Source: Pseudomonadota bacterium (lineage in GTDB: Bacteria; Desulfobacterota; Desulfarculia; Desulfarculales; Desulfarculaceae). From it: a DNA stretch of 64,000 bases. Shown one piece after another: positions 9,458 through 18,573 of this stretch (positions are counted from its first letter, which is position 1; the number at the start of each line of letters is the position of its first letter). The translations under genes and the position numbers were made by a program. Below the pieces are notes generated by a model, which had not been told where the DNA came from, did no database searches, and saw only the letters and a program-made list of their open reading frames with translations. Where the stretch lies: the NCBI GenBank assembly GCA_018819925.1, contig JAHJPG010000048.1:1-64000 (forward strand), given 5' to 3'.

Positions 9458-10048
9458 TCAGAACTCGGTTACCTCGCCTCCCCGGATGGCCCGGCGCTCA
9501 CCGGAGTTGAGGTCCAGAGTCACCCCGGGCTCGATGAGCCCTTCCCGGGTATAGCCCCGGTCCTCCCAAAAGCCGCCCAGCATCTTGTCGCCAAAGGTTA
9601 GGCCCGCCAGCCACTTGGCGCTCTTGTATCCCCAAAGCTGGGGAACGAGCATGCGCAAGGGCCCGCCGTAGTCCGGATCCAGAGGCTCGTCCTCCACCCC
9701 CAGCACCAACATCACCCGGGGATGGTCAAGATCGGCCAGGCTCACCGTGGTGGTGTAGCCTCCTCCCTGGCTGGTGAAGGTGGCGTGGCTGGCCCCGGCT
9801 TGCGGTTCCAGCCCAGCCAAAAAATCGCGCCACAAGACCCCTTGCCAGCGCGCCCGCAGGCTGAAGCCCGAAACCGAGGTGAGCCTGGCGTCCACCTCGC
9901 TTTGAGGCATGGCCCTGATTTCGTCCAAGGCGTATTCCCGGGGCCGGGCCGCCATGCCGTCCACCCGGAGCCGCCATTGGCTCTCGGCCAGGATGGGCCG
10001 CCCCCCGGCGCTGAAGGCGGGCATGCGCAGCTTGGACATCAGGCTCAT
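9458..10048 (-). CDS. Sulfite-oxidase-fold (oxidoreductase molybdopterin-binding domain) protein lacking the Mo-ligating Cys
   Basis: SUOX-fold motifs: LTSVSGFSLRARWQGVLWRDFL, YGGPLRMLVPQLWGYKSAKWLAGL; no cysteine in the whole protein. Confidence 0.78.
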   Translation of the reverse strand: MSLMSKLRMPAFSAGGRPILAESQWRLRVDGMAARPREYALDEIRAMPQSEVDARLTSVSGFSLRARWQGVLWRDFLAGLEPQAGASHATFTSQGGGYTTTVSLADLDHPRVMLVLGVEDEPLDPDYGGPLRMLVPQLWGYKSAKWLAGLTFGDKMLGGFWEDRGYTREGLIEPGVTLDLNSGERRAIRGGEVTEF

Positions 10049-10434
10049 CGGACCTCCACCTCCAGGCTTCGGGTCTTGGCCGGCTTCTTGTCCTTTTCCC
10101 AGGGTTGCAGATACAGCAGGCTAATCAAGGCCCGTCCCTGGCCCATGGCCTGGAAGGTCCAGACCTCATGCCCCCCCACTCCCATGCGCCGCTTGCCGTC
10201 CGGCCCCTCGGCCTTGTCCGGCACATAATTGTTGGTGACCAGCTTCACCACCTTGGCATCGGGCGTCTTGGCCAGCATCCACTTGTAGCCGGTGGTGTGG
10301 TTGGCGGCCAGGGTCACCTGGAACACCTGGCCCTGCTCCACTACCAGGGTCTGCACCGGCCCCGCCGCCCAGGCCGGCCCGGCCCAGAGCATCAAGGCCA
10401 ATATGAGCGGTATAAACTTTTGCGTAAGCTGCAA
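10045..10434 (-). CDS. Chagasin-like (I42) protease inhibitor, exported
   Basis: Motifs NHTTGYKW, GVGGHEVWTF, LQPWE; signal-like LTQKFIPLILALMLWAGPAWA; probable TTG start at 10434; overlaps the downstream SUOX-fold gene by 4 nt. Confidence 0.75.
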   Translation of the reverse strand: MQLTQKFIPLILALMLWAGPAWAAGPVQTLVVEQGQVFQVTLAANHTTGYKWMLAKTPDAKVVKLVTNNYVPDKAEGPDGKRRMGVGGHEVWTFQAMGQGRALISLLYLQPWEKDKKPAKTRSLEVEVR

Positions 10435-10439
10435 GGGCT

Positions 10440-10652
10440 CTACTCCGAAAACTTGGGGGTGACAAGTTGGCCGCCGTCTTCCTTTTCGGTCTTCGCCTTT
10501 ATCTCCCGGTAATCGGCGGCGGCGAAACGGCCGCAAAGCTCCCGGACTTTCAAATGCAAGCCGCGCTTGCCTTCCATGGCCAAAGCTTGCTCTTTTGTCC
10601 GGGATTTAGTCTCTAGATGAAAATTGTAAGCCATACCCGCCGCTGACTCCAA
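10440..10652 (-). CDS. Hypothetical small protein (70 aa or less)
   Basis: ORF MESAAGMAYNFHLETKSRTKEQALAMEGKRGLHLK...; ends just before the chagasin-like gene. Probable start at the internal Met (MAYNFHL). Confidence 0.45.
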   Translation of the reverse strand: MESAAGMAYNFHLETKSRTKEQALAMEGKRGLHLKVRELCGRFAAADYREIKAKTEKEDGGQLVTPKFSE

Positions 10653-10705
10653 ATCATTCGGCGTCCCAGGGTTGCCGGCCTGGGCCTACCCGCCTCCATG
10701 GCGCA

Positions 10706-11599
10706 TTAGCCCGCCGCCAAAAGCAAATCCACCAAGTCCTGTTGATGCTGGGGCAGTTCCTTGCCCTTGCGGCTCAAAATGACTATGCGGTCCCGGGGCA
10801 GCAAGTGCTCCAGAGACAAGGCCGCCAGGTTTCGCTTTTTAAGGCCCGGCGGCTCCCCGGCCAGGGAGGCGAAGGCCAAACCCAGTCCCTGCTCCGCCAG
10901 GGCCGCGCTCACCTCGGCGTTGGCCGACTCCATGAACCGGCGGCAACTCAGGCCCTGGCTCCTGAACAAATCATCCAAGGCGCTGCGGTGGGAAGGGACC
11001 GTGGACGGCGGGGGCAGGATAAGGCGGTGCCGGCTGATGCGCTCCAGGCTGGGGGGCTGGGCCTCCTGGGTGAGCGGGTGGCCTTTGGGGACCAGCAGCA
11101 CCGGACGCACCTCTTTCCACGCCATGGCCCGCAGCCCCCGGGGCGCGGCGGTGGCCAGGGCCAGGCCCAGGTCAGCCTCGCCGGAGCGCACCAGCTGCAC
11201 CACCTCGTTTTGGGGACGGTCCCACAGGGTCAACTCCACCTGGGGATGCGCCCGGCCATAGGCGGCGATAAGCGGGGGCAAAAGCTGCATCAGGGTAGTC
11301 AGGGGCGCGGCCAGGCGCAGCCAGCCGCGGGGCATATCTCCCAGGGCGGCCAGGTCCTCCCTGAGGGTTTGCTCCTCCCGGTGGGCCAGATCGCAAAAGG
11401 CCAGCAAGCGCTCGCCGGCCATGGTAAGGCGCGCACCCTTGCGGCCGGAGCGCTCCACCAGGGTGCAGCCCAGTTCCGTCTCCAGGGCCTTGATCTGCTG
11501 GCTAACCGCCGGCTGGGTGCGCAGGGTGGCCTGGGCCGCCTTACTGAAGCTGCCGGTGCGGGCCAATTGTCTGAAGGCGCCGAGCTGCTGCCATTCCAT
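10706..11599 (-). CDS. LysR-family transcriptional regulator
   Basis: N-terminal LysR HTH MEWQQLGAFRQLARTGSFSKAAQATLRTQPAVSQQIKALETELGCTL. Confidence 0.95.
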   Translation of the reverse strand: MEWQQLGAFRQLARTGSFSKAAQATLRTQPAVSQQIKALETELGCTLVERSGRKGARLTMAGERLLAFCDLAHREEQTLREDLAALGDMPRGWLRLAAPLTTLMQLLPPLIAAYGRAHPQVELTLWDRPQNEVVQLVRSGEADLGLALATAAPRGLRAMAWKEVRPVLLVPKGHPLTQEAQPPSLERISRHRLILPPPSTVPSHRSALDDLFRSQGLSCRRFMESANAEVSAALAEQGLGLAFASLAGEPPGLKKRNLAALSLEHLLPRDRIVILSRKGKELPQHQQDLVDLLLAAG

Positions 11600-11688
11600 A
11601 ATTTTTCCTTATGGTTTAATTAAATATTATTAATTTTACTTATTATTTGTCCACCCCTATGGTTGAGAAAAAAGCAAAGGAACTCACC

Positions 11689-12138
11689 ATGCGCGACAGC
11701 CTTAAATCCGGCCTGAGCTTCATTTTTGAATACAAGGTGCCCCCGGAGCGCACCGTGCCCTGCCTGTTGCCCGAGTCCCCGGAATTTCAACAAATGCCCC
11801 GGGTGCTGGCCACCGGCTACATGATAGGCCTGTTCGAATGGGCCTGCATAAAGGCGGTGAACCCGCACCTGGACTGGCCCCGGGAGCAGAGTGTGGGCAT
11901 AGCCGTTCGCCTGAGCCACCTTGCGGCCACCCCGCCGGGGCTCACCGTGACCATCAGCGGTGAGTTGGTCACAATGGAGGGCCGCCGCCTGGAATTCGCC
12001 ATGCAGGGGCACGACGGGGTGGAATTGATCTCCAAGGGCACGCACGGGCGCTACATCATCGATGCCCGGCGCTTCAATGAGAAGGCGGAGGCCAAGCTGG
12101 CCGCCGCCTTGAGGGAGGGTCCTCAGTCCACGGCCTGA
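11689..12138 (+). CDS. Hotdog-fold thioesterase (fluoroacetyl-CoA thioesterase FlK-like)
   Basis: MRDSLKSGLSFIFEYKVPPERTVPCLLPES...ATGYMIGLFEWACIKAV...SVGIAVRLSHLAATPPGLTVTISGELV; SD aaagga upstream of the ATG at 11689. Confidence 0.78.
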   Translation: MRDSLKSGLSFIFEYKVPPERTVPCLLPESPEFQQMPRVLATGYMIGLFEWACIKAVNPHLDWPREQSVGIAVRLSHLAATPPGLTVTISGELVTMEGRRLEFAMQGHDGVELISKGTHGRYIIDARRFNEKAEAKLAAALREGPQSTA

Positions 12139-12617
12139 AACTTGTCATGCACCGCGCCGCACACCGGGCAGCGCTCCGGGGCCTCGCCCGTGGCCAGCCA
12201 GCCGCATATGGAGCAGACCAGGTAGGTGCCGAGGCTTTTCCCCGGGTTCTCCAGCGCACGGGCCAGTTCCGCTTGGCGCTGGGCCACCTGGGCCGATTGA
12301 TCCAGGGCGGTGCCGGCCACCCGTTGGCCCGCCTGGTCGGCCCCGGCCACCAGTTCGGCGTAGCCCTTGAGCAGCCCGGGCAGCATTTCCCCCACGGTCT
12401 CGCCCAGGTTGGCCGGGCCATCGCCCAGCTTGCCCCGCATGAGCATCAAAAAACGCCGGGCGTGGACCTTGAGCGATGCGGCCAGGGCCGCGTAAAAGCC
12501 GGCCTCTCGCGGCCGCTGCCTGCTGCGGGCCTGTTGGGCGAAAAGCTCCAGCCGGGCCTGGGCCAGGCTGGCCAGCAAAAAGGCCTCCCGCAAATGCGCT
12601 TGAGGGGCGGGGCTCAT
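12123..12617 (-). CDS. Rubrerythrin-family protein with C-terminal rubredoxin-like domain
   Basis: C-terminal YLVCSICGWLATGEAPERCPVCGAVHDKFQ; helical ferritin-like N-terminal region. Confidence 0.7.
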   Translation of the reverse strand: MSPAPQAHLREAFLLASLAQARLELFAQQARSRQRPREAGFYAALAASLKVHARRFLMLMRGKLGDGPANLGETVGEMLPGLLKGYAELVAGADQAGQRVAGTALDQSAQVAQRQAELARALENPGKSLGTYLVCSICGWLATGEAPERCPVCGAVHDKFQAVD

Positions 12618-12627
12618 AAGGCTCCTT

Positions 12628-13038
12628 TCAAATATCCTTGAACACCTTGGCCAGGGACTCGCCGGCCACGTGCATTTTCCATTCGTTGAGATAGCCGAAG
12701 GGGGTGGCGCTGACCTCATAGCCCGCGTTGGCCAGGCGCTGGGCGCTTTGGCCGGCCAACTCCCGAGCCAAACTGGGCGTGGCCTTGCTGGCCGAAAGGT
12801 GGCCAAAAGAGTGGAGCACCACCCGCCTGGTGCCGAACTTGCCGGCCAGCCATTTTATGTTTTTGACCATCTTGGCCAGCACCTTGGCCTCGCGGCCCTC
12901 GTCCTCGGCCTCGGCGTGGTAGAACACCACCACCGCGTCCTCGGCTTGGCCGCTTTCGGTCAGGTCCGGGGCCTCGTCCAGCGACTTGGCAAAGGTGCGG
13001 TGCCAAAAGCTGGGGGCGTAGAACATCAGGAGCTTCAC
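12628..13038 (-). CDS. Standalone archaeal-type threonyl-tRNA synthetase editing domain protein
   Basis: MKLLMFYAPSFWHRTF..., VVLHSFGHLS, ATPFGYLNEWKMHVAGESLAKVFKDI match the archaeal ThrRS N-terminal editing domain; no aminoacylation domain. Confidence 0.75.
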   Translation of the reverse strand: MKLLMFYAPSFWHRTFAKSLDEAPDLTESGQAEDAVVVFYHAEAEDEGREAKVLAKMVKNIKWLAGKFGTRRVVLHSFGHLSASKATPSLARELAGQSAQRLANAGYEVSATPFGYLNEWKMHVAGESLAKVFKDI

Positions 13039-13532
13039 GCCCCGCCCTTGGCCCTGCTCTGCTTTTCCCGCACTTTTTCCGCCAGACGAAGGTTGCGCCG
13101 GCTCATGGCCTCGGCGTTGCGCCGGCGCTCGTCGGCGGTTTCCATAATCAGACCCGGGACAGAGGCGGGCCGCTTGTTTTCGTCCAAGGCCACGAAGGTG
13201 AGATAGGCGCTGGCCACGTGGCGGGTCTGGCCTTGGCGGGGGTTTTCCGCCTCCACCCGCACCCCGATCTCCATGGAGCTTTTGCCCACCAGGTTGATGC
13301 CGGCCTTTAAAAACAACAGTTCGCCCACGTAGACTGGATTATGGAAGTCCAGGCGATCGATGCTGGCGGTGACCGCGTTGCCCGCGGCGTGGCGAAGGGC
13401 CACCACCCCGCCGGCGGAGTCGATGTTTTTCATGATGACCCCGCCATGTACGTTGCCGGCGGGATTGGCGTCCGCCGGCTCCATCACCACGGCCATGACC
13501 ACGCTGCTGTCACTGACGCGTTTACTTTTCAT
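13035..13532 (-). CDS. Acyl-CoA thioesterase (hotdog family)
   Basis: DANPAGNVHGGVIMKNIDSAGGVVALRHAAGNAVTASIDRLDFHNPVYVGELLFLKAGINLVGKSSMEIGV. Confidence 0.9.
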   Translation of the reverse strand: MKSKRVSDSSVVMAVVMEPADANPAGNVHGGVIMKNIDSAGGVVALRHAAGNAVTASIDRLDFHNPVYVGELLFLKAGINLVGKSSMEIGVRVEAENPRQGQTRHVASAYLTFVALDENKRPASVPGLIMETADERRRNAEAMSRRNLRLAEKVREKQSRAKGGA

Positions 13533-13622
13533 GACAATCCTCTTTCAGACCTGTCCCGGGAAAAGGTTTTATCATAAGTTTACCGGCATAAAGCGCCTAA
13601 TGGCAAACACGGGTGGAGCAAT

Positions 13623-15038
13623 ATGAACCAACCGCGCAAAACCAAGATAGTGGCCACCATCGGCCCGGCCAGCGACGACCCCCGGGTGCTGGGCAACATC
13701 ATCGCCGCCGGCCTGAACGTGGCCCGCTTGAACTTCTCCCACGGCGACCACGCCAGCCACCAGAAAACCATCGGCCTGGTGCGCCGCCTGGCCCGGGAGC
13801 AAGGCCGCACCGTGGCCATCCTGCAGGATTTGGCCGGACCCAAGATTCGTCTTGGCGAGTTGCCCGAACCCATCCGCCTGGAGGCCGGCCGGGAAGTGGC
13901 CCTGGCCCCGGGCGCCACCGCCGGCCCCGGAGTGTTGCCCGTGGACTATGCCGGACTCTTGGACGACGTGGCCCCGGGCCAGCGCATCCTGTTGGCTGAC
14001 GGCATGGTGGAGTTGGAGGTGGTCCGGGTGGCCGGCGGCCAGGTGCGGGCCATGGTGAAGGTGGGCGGGGAAATCAGCTCCCGCAAGGGAGTGAACCTGC
14101 CCACCAGCGAGTTGGGCATAAGCTCCTTCACCGCCAAGGACCAGCGCGATTTGGAGATGGGCTTGGCCGCCGGAGTGGACCTGGTGGCCCTGTCCTTCGT
14201 GCGCCACGAAAAAGACCTGGCGCCGGTGCGCGAGCGCCTGAACCACGTCGAGGACCCTCCCCTGCTGGTGGCCAAGATCGAAAAACCCCAGGCGGTGGAG
14301 CGGCTGCACGAAATCATGGCCGCGGTGGACGGGGTGATGGTGGCCCGAGGCGATCTGGGGGTGGAGATGCCCCTGGAAGAGGTGCCCCTGATCCAGAAGC
14401 GCATCATCGCCGAGGCCCGGCGGGCGGGCAAGGTGGTGGTCACCGCCACCCAGATGCTGCGCTCCATGATGGACAACCCCCGCCCCACCCGGGCCGAGGC
14501 CGCCGACGTAGCCAACGCGGTGTTGGACGGCACCGACGCGGTGATGCTCTCCGACGAAACGGCCATGGGCGCCTACCCGGTGGAGTCGGTGGCCATGATG
14601 GACCGCCTGTGCCGCGCCACCGAGGACCATGTAAACAGCGAGACCCTGCTCAAAGAAGAACTCAGCCCCCTGCTGCCGGCGATGGCCGCCGCCCTGAGCC
14701 GGGCGGCTTGTTGGCTGGCCCGGGACCTAAAGCCCGCAGCCATCGTGGCCTCCACCACCAGCGGAGGCACCGCCCGTCTCATCAGCCGCTACCGCCCGGA
14801 AGCCACTTTCGTGGGCCTGACCCCCGATCCCTCCACCTGCCGCCAATTGGCCCTGTCCTGGGGGGTGGTGCCGGCCCTGGTGGAGCCCTTCCAAGACACA
14901 GAGCAGATGGCCCAGCGGGCCCGCCGATGGATGCTGGAGAGCGGCTTGGCCCAACCCGGCGAGCACATCATCCTGACCGGCGGCGTGCCGGTGGGCACCC
15001 CGGGGACCACCAACATTCTCAAGGTGCTGGAGTTGTGA
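13623..15038 (+). CDS. pyk: Pyruvate kinase
   Basis: KTKIVATIGPAS, NVARLNFSHG, ILQDLAGPKIRLG, MVARGDLGVEMPLEEVPLIQKRII, VVTATQMLRSMMDNPRPTRAEAADVANAVLDGTDAVMLSDETAMG. Confidence 0.97.
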   Translation: MNQPRKTKIVATIGPASDDPRVLGNIIAAGLNVARLNFSHGDHASHQKTIGLVRRLAREQGRTVAILQDLAGPKIRLGELPEPIRLEAGREVALAPGATAGPGVLPVDYAGLLDDVAPGQRILLADGMVELEVVRVAGGQVRAMVKVGGEISSRKGVNLPTSELGISSFTAKDQRDLEMGLAAGVDLVALSFVRHEKDLAPVRERLNHVEDPPLLVAKIEKPQAVERLHEIMAAVDGVMVARGDLGVEMPLEEVPLIQKRIIAEARRAGKVVVTATQMLRSMMDNPRPTRAEAADVANAVLDGTDAVMLSDETAMGAYPVESVAMMDRLCRATEDHVNSETLLKEELSPLLPAMAAALSRAACWLARDLKPAAIVASTTSGGTARLISRYRPEATFVGLTPDPSTCRQLALSWGVVPALVEPFQDTEQMAQRARRWMLESGLAQPGEHIILTGGVPVGTPGTTNILKVLEL

Positions 15039-15256
15039 GGCCGGGGGCATCCACCGCTTGTAAATTTTCAAGTGATGCACCGGTTATCATCCCCCCTCCC
15101 GCCGAAGGCTTGGTTTTGACTATAGGCGTTCCCGGTGATATGCATTCTTTTGACTGTAATAAATAAAATGGGTTACCCTCTTGCCTATAATCCAAAGATG
15201 GGCTCTATAACTTTTACGCGCGGCAAGCCCACAACGGCTTGGCTGGTAATAATTTG

Positions 15257-18064
15257 ATGGACACCTGGACCAACAACGCCTGGATCGTTTCGCTGGTGAG
15301 CGGGTCCCTGTGCTTCACCGCCGCCATTCAATTGTGGCGTTACCGGGGCTCCTGGCCGGTCAAAAGCCTGCTCATCTTGATGCTGTCCCTTTTCTTGTGG
15401 GCGCTGTGCTACGGTCTGGCCCTCAAGCTGCCGACCCTGGGATACAGGGTTCCGTTCGTTTACGCGGGAATGACGGGGATAGCCGCCATCCCGGCGGCCT
15501 TGGCCATGCTGGCCCTGAGCTACTCCCGGCGTTCATCGCTGCTGAACCGCGGTGGCTTGCCCTGGCTTTTCGTCCTGCCGGCGGTGACCGCTGCCCTAAC
15601 CTGGACCAACGAATATCACCATTTTATTTTTGGTCCATTCAGAATCGCCCAGGGCAGCGGGGTGTTGCTGCCAGCCCTGATGCCGGGGTTTTGGGTCCTG
15701 TACGTCGTGTATCCCTCCCTGGTGATAATTGGATGCATCGCAAGCCTGTTAACCTCGCTAACCCACAAGCAGGGCCTGGAAAAACAGGAGATACGGCTTC
15801 TACTTATCGGCCTGATCGTGCCGCCCCTGGTAGCGATTTATTTCTTCGCTCACCTGATCCACCTGCAGTCGCCCGATCCCACGCCAACCTCGTTCGCCTT
15901 CGCCGCCTTGCTGTCCATCTACGCCATATTCCGTTATCGCTCCCCCCACACCTCTGCCCTCGAATCCTCCAGCAAATACATCGAATTGGATTTCAAAATC
16001 CAAGTGGTGCGGGCCCTGACCGTGGTTTTGATCCCCACGTTCACTTATTTCACGGCAATCAATTTAAACGCCGGATGGTTTTTCGCGGGCGTCATAGACA
16101 TCTTGTTCCTGGTCACCATAATCGTTTTCGCCACTCTGATCGTTAATTCCGCCTCCCCCGAGGCCACCAATCGCTTGTTCAAATTTGCCGTGGCCCTTTC
16201 CGTGGGCCTGCTTTGGGCTCTATGCATTTACTTTTTAAGCCGTGATCTTGGCAGCGGCACCATCTTGTGGTCGCTGACCATACCCTTGTTTTGCCTTCTG
16301 GCCCTGGGCCCTAATTGGGGCCTGGTTATGTCCTTGGCGTATCAGGCCGTATCCGTGGCGGCCAGCTACATCATGGGAAGTTTCGACTCGGTGTATTTCT
16401 CCAGCTTCGGCGTTCGTTACGTCGTGGTCTACCTGATCCTGGCCATCAGCTTGTTCTACTTGGACAAAAAGCGCCTGGAATTTTTGCGAAAAACCACCAG
16501 CCAAAGGGACTCCCTGTTGGATTCGGACCGGCGCTACCGCTGGGCCACGGAATCGGGCGCGGTGGGGGTGTGGGACCTGGACGCCGCCGGGCAAAAAATG
16601 GACCTGGACCAAAACATCTTCAAAATACTGGGCTACGAGTCGTGGTTGCGGATATCCAGCCTCCCGGAGTTGTTGGAACTGTGTCCAGAGTCCAACCGGC
16701 CCCAAGCGCGGCTAGACTGGCGATCCCTGATCGGCGCCGGCATGGAGAGGGCTTCCTTTGAAATGCCCCTGCTGCACCGCCAAGGCGGCACAAGTTGGTT
16801 CTTGATACGCGGCCAGATGGTGGAAGGCGTGGGGGAACACGCAAACTCGATTTTCGGCACTATCACGGACATCACCGAACGCAAGCGTGCCGACGAGGAC
16901 AGGGCCCTTCTGGAAGCCCAACTGAGGCACTCCCAAAAGATGGAAGCGGTGGGCACCCTGGCCGGGGGCATCGCCCATGAGTTCAACAACCTGCTGGCCG
17001 CCATCATGGGCTATGCCGAACTGGCCCAAGACAAAGCCGAGGGGCAGCCTGAGTTGAGCGAAAACCTCGACCAGATCACCATGGCCAGCCGACGGGCCCG
17101 GGACCTCATAAGCCAGTTGCTCACCTTTAGCCGCAAGGACGTCCCCGAAGTCAGGCCCTTGGAGATCAACAACGAGATACTGGCCAGCCAACAGATGCTG
17201 CGCCGGTTGCTTCCCCGCGCGGTGACAATTAAAACCAATTTGGCCCCTGACCTGAAAATGGTCGAGGCGTCGGTGAGCCATGTAAATCAGTTGTTGGTAA
17301 ACTTGGTGAGCAACGCGGCCCACGCCATGCCCGAAGGGGGCACCCTGAGCATATTCACCAAAAACGTCACGGCCGCCGGCCTGCCCTGCTCCACTTGCGG
17401 GGAAACCATGTTCGGGGATTATGTCCGCCTGACGGTGGCGGACACGGGCCATGGCATGGACCAAGAAACCGTGCAAAGAATCTTCGAGCCCTTCTTCACC
17501 ACCAAGGAAGTCGGTTCGGGGACCGGGCTGGGACTGTCGGTGGTGCATGGCATAATCAGGAGCTACCACGGCCACACCATTTGCCAGAGCGAGGAGGGCC
17601 GGGGAACCACCTTCCTGGTGTATTTGCCGGCCTATGTGGCCGGGCTGGACCAGCCCCAGCCAAGCGAGGCCGACAGCGCCCCCTTGCCCGGCGGCAGCGA
17701 AACCATCCTTTTGGTGGACGATGAAAACTTCTTATGCGAGATGGGCCGCCAATCCCTGACTGGCATGGGATACCACGTACTCACCGCCGAGAGCGGCGAA
17801 GCGGCCCTGAGCATCTACAAGAAAAAGGCGAAAAGCATCAGCCTGGTGGTGCTGGACTTGGGCATGCCCGGCATGGGCGGGCAAAAATGCTTGCGCGCCC
17901 TGCGCGAACTCAATCCCCGGGCCAAGGTTGTCGTGCTCAGCGGCTACACCGCCGGCGATCACCAAAAAAAGGCCATGGCCTCGGGGGCCGCCGCTTTCCT
18001 GACCAAACCGGCTCCCAAGGACCAACTTCTGCGCACCGTGCGTGCGGTCTTGGATGGCCAGTAG
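15257..18064 (+). CDS. Hybrid sensor histidine kinase: N-terminal multi-TM sensor, PAS, HisKA/HATPase, receiver domain
   Basis: Multi-TM N-terminus; [26 protein letters not shown]-box; [41 protein letters not shown]-terminal [19 protein letters not shown]...[13 protein letters not shown]. Confidence 0.93.
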   Translation: MDTWTNNAWIVSLVSGSLCFTAAIQLWRYRGSWPVKSLLILMLSLFLWALCYGLALKLPTLGYRVPFVYAGMTGIAAIPAALAMLALSYSRRSSLLNRGGLPWLFVLPAVTAALTWTNEYHHFIFGPFRIAQGSGVLLPALMPGFWVLYVVYPSLVIIGCIASLLTSLTHKQGLEKQEIRLLLIGLIVPPLVAIYFFAHLIHLQSPDPTPTSFAFAALLSIYAIFRYRSPHTSALESSSKYIELDFKIQVVRALTVVLIPTFTYFTAINLNAGWFFAGVIDILFLVTIIVFATLIVNSASPEATNRLFKFAVALSVGLLWALCIYFLSRDLGSGTILWSLTIPLFCLLALGPNWGLVMSLAYQAVSVAASYIMGSFDSVYFSSFGVRYVVVYLILAISLFYLDKKRLEFLRKTTSQRDSLLDSDRRYRWATESGAVGVWDLDAAGQKMDLDQNIFKILGYESWLRISSLPELLELCPESNRPQARLDWRSLIGAGMERASFEMPLLHRQGGTSWFLIRGQMVEGVGEHANSIFGTITDITERKRADEDRALLEAQLRHSQKMEAVGTLAGGIAHEFNNLLAAIMGYAELAQDKAEGQPELSENLDQITMASRRARDLISQLLTFSRKDVPEVRPLEINNEILASQQMLRRLLPRAVTIKTNLAPDLKMVEASVSHVNQLLVNLVSNAAHAMPEGGTLSIFTKNVTAAGLPCSTCGETMFGDYVRLTVADTGHGMDQETVQRIFEPFFTTKEVGSGTGLGLSVVHGIIRSYHGHTICQSEEGRGTTFLVYLPAYVAGLDQPQPSEADSAPLPGGSETILLVDDENFLCEMGRQSLTGMGYHVLTAESGEAALSIYKKKAKSISLVVLDLGMPGMGGQKCLRALRELNPRAKVVVLSGYTAGDHQKKAMASGAAAFLTKPAPKDQLLRTVRAVLDGQ

Positions 18065-18101
18065 GCCCGGCTAACATGAGACATCGCGGAAGCGCAACCG
18101 C

Positions 18102-18515
18102 CTAGAGCACGCCCTCGTTCTCATAGACGTTGGCGATGCAGCACAAAAAGCGCCCCACCTGGCTGGCGCTCTGGTTCTTCATGCCGTGGGGCTCCATGGA
18201 AGGGATGTAGATGCTCGAACCGGGCCCGCACACCTGGGTGTCGGTCAGCTCGTCGCTATCGGCGTCATAGCCATGGCACTCGAAGGTGCCCTCCAGGATG
18301 TACATGGTCTGGTGATAGAAGTGGTTGTGGATGGGGATCTCGCCGCCGGGCTGGGCAGTGAAGAGCCTCAGGCCGTACTCCGGCGATCCGTGGCCGTCGT
18401 CGCCGCACTTGGACAGCCAGCGCACGCTGATACCCTTGACCTCGTACATCTTGCCCCGGTAGGGGAACTGCTCAATTTTGATGTCCTGGGCATCCAGGGC
18501 CTTTATCGCCTCCAT
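18102..18515 (-). CDS. Cupin-domain protein
   Basis: PGGEIPIHNHFYHQTMYILEGTFECHG...GPGSSIYIPSMEPHGMKN. Confidence 0.88.
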   Translation of the reverse strand: MEAIKALDAQDIKIEQFPYRGKMYEVKGISVRWLSKCGDDGHGSPEYGLRLFTAQPGGEIPIHNHFYHQTMYILEGTFECHGYDADSDELTDTQVCGPGSSIYIPSMEPHGMKNQSASQVGRFLCCIANVYENEGVL

Positions 18516-18573
18516 GCCGCCTGACTACTCCTCTGTGGATAATTTATGTATGTTTATCGCGCTGGCAGGAGAC

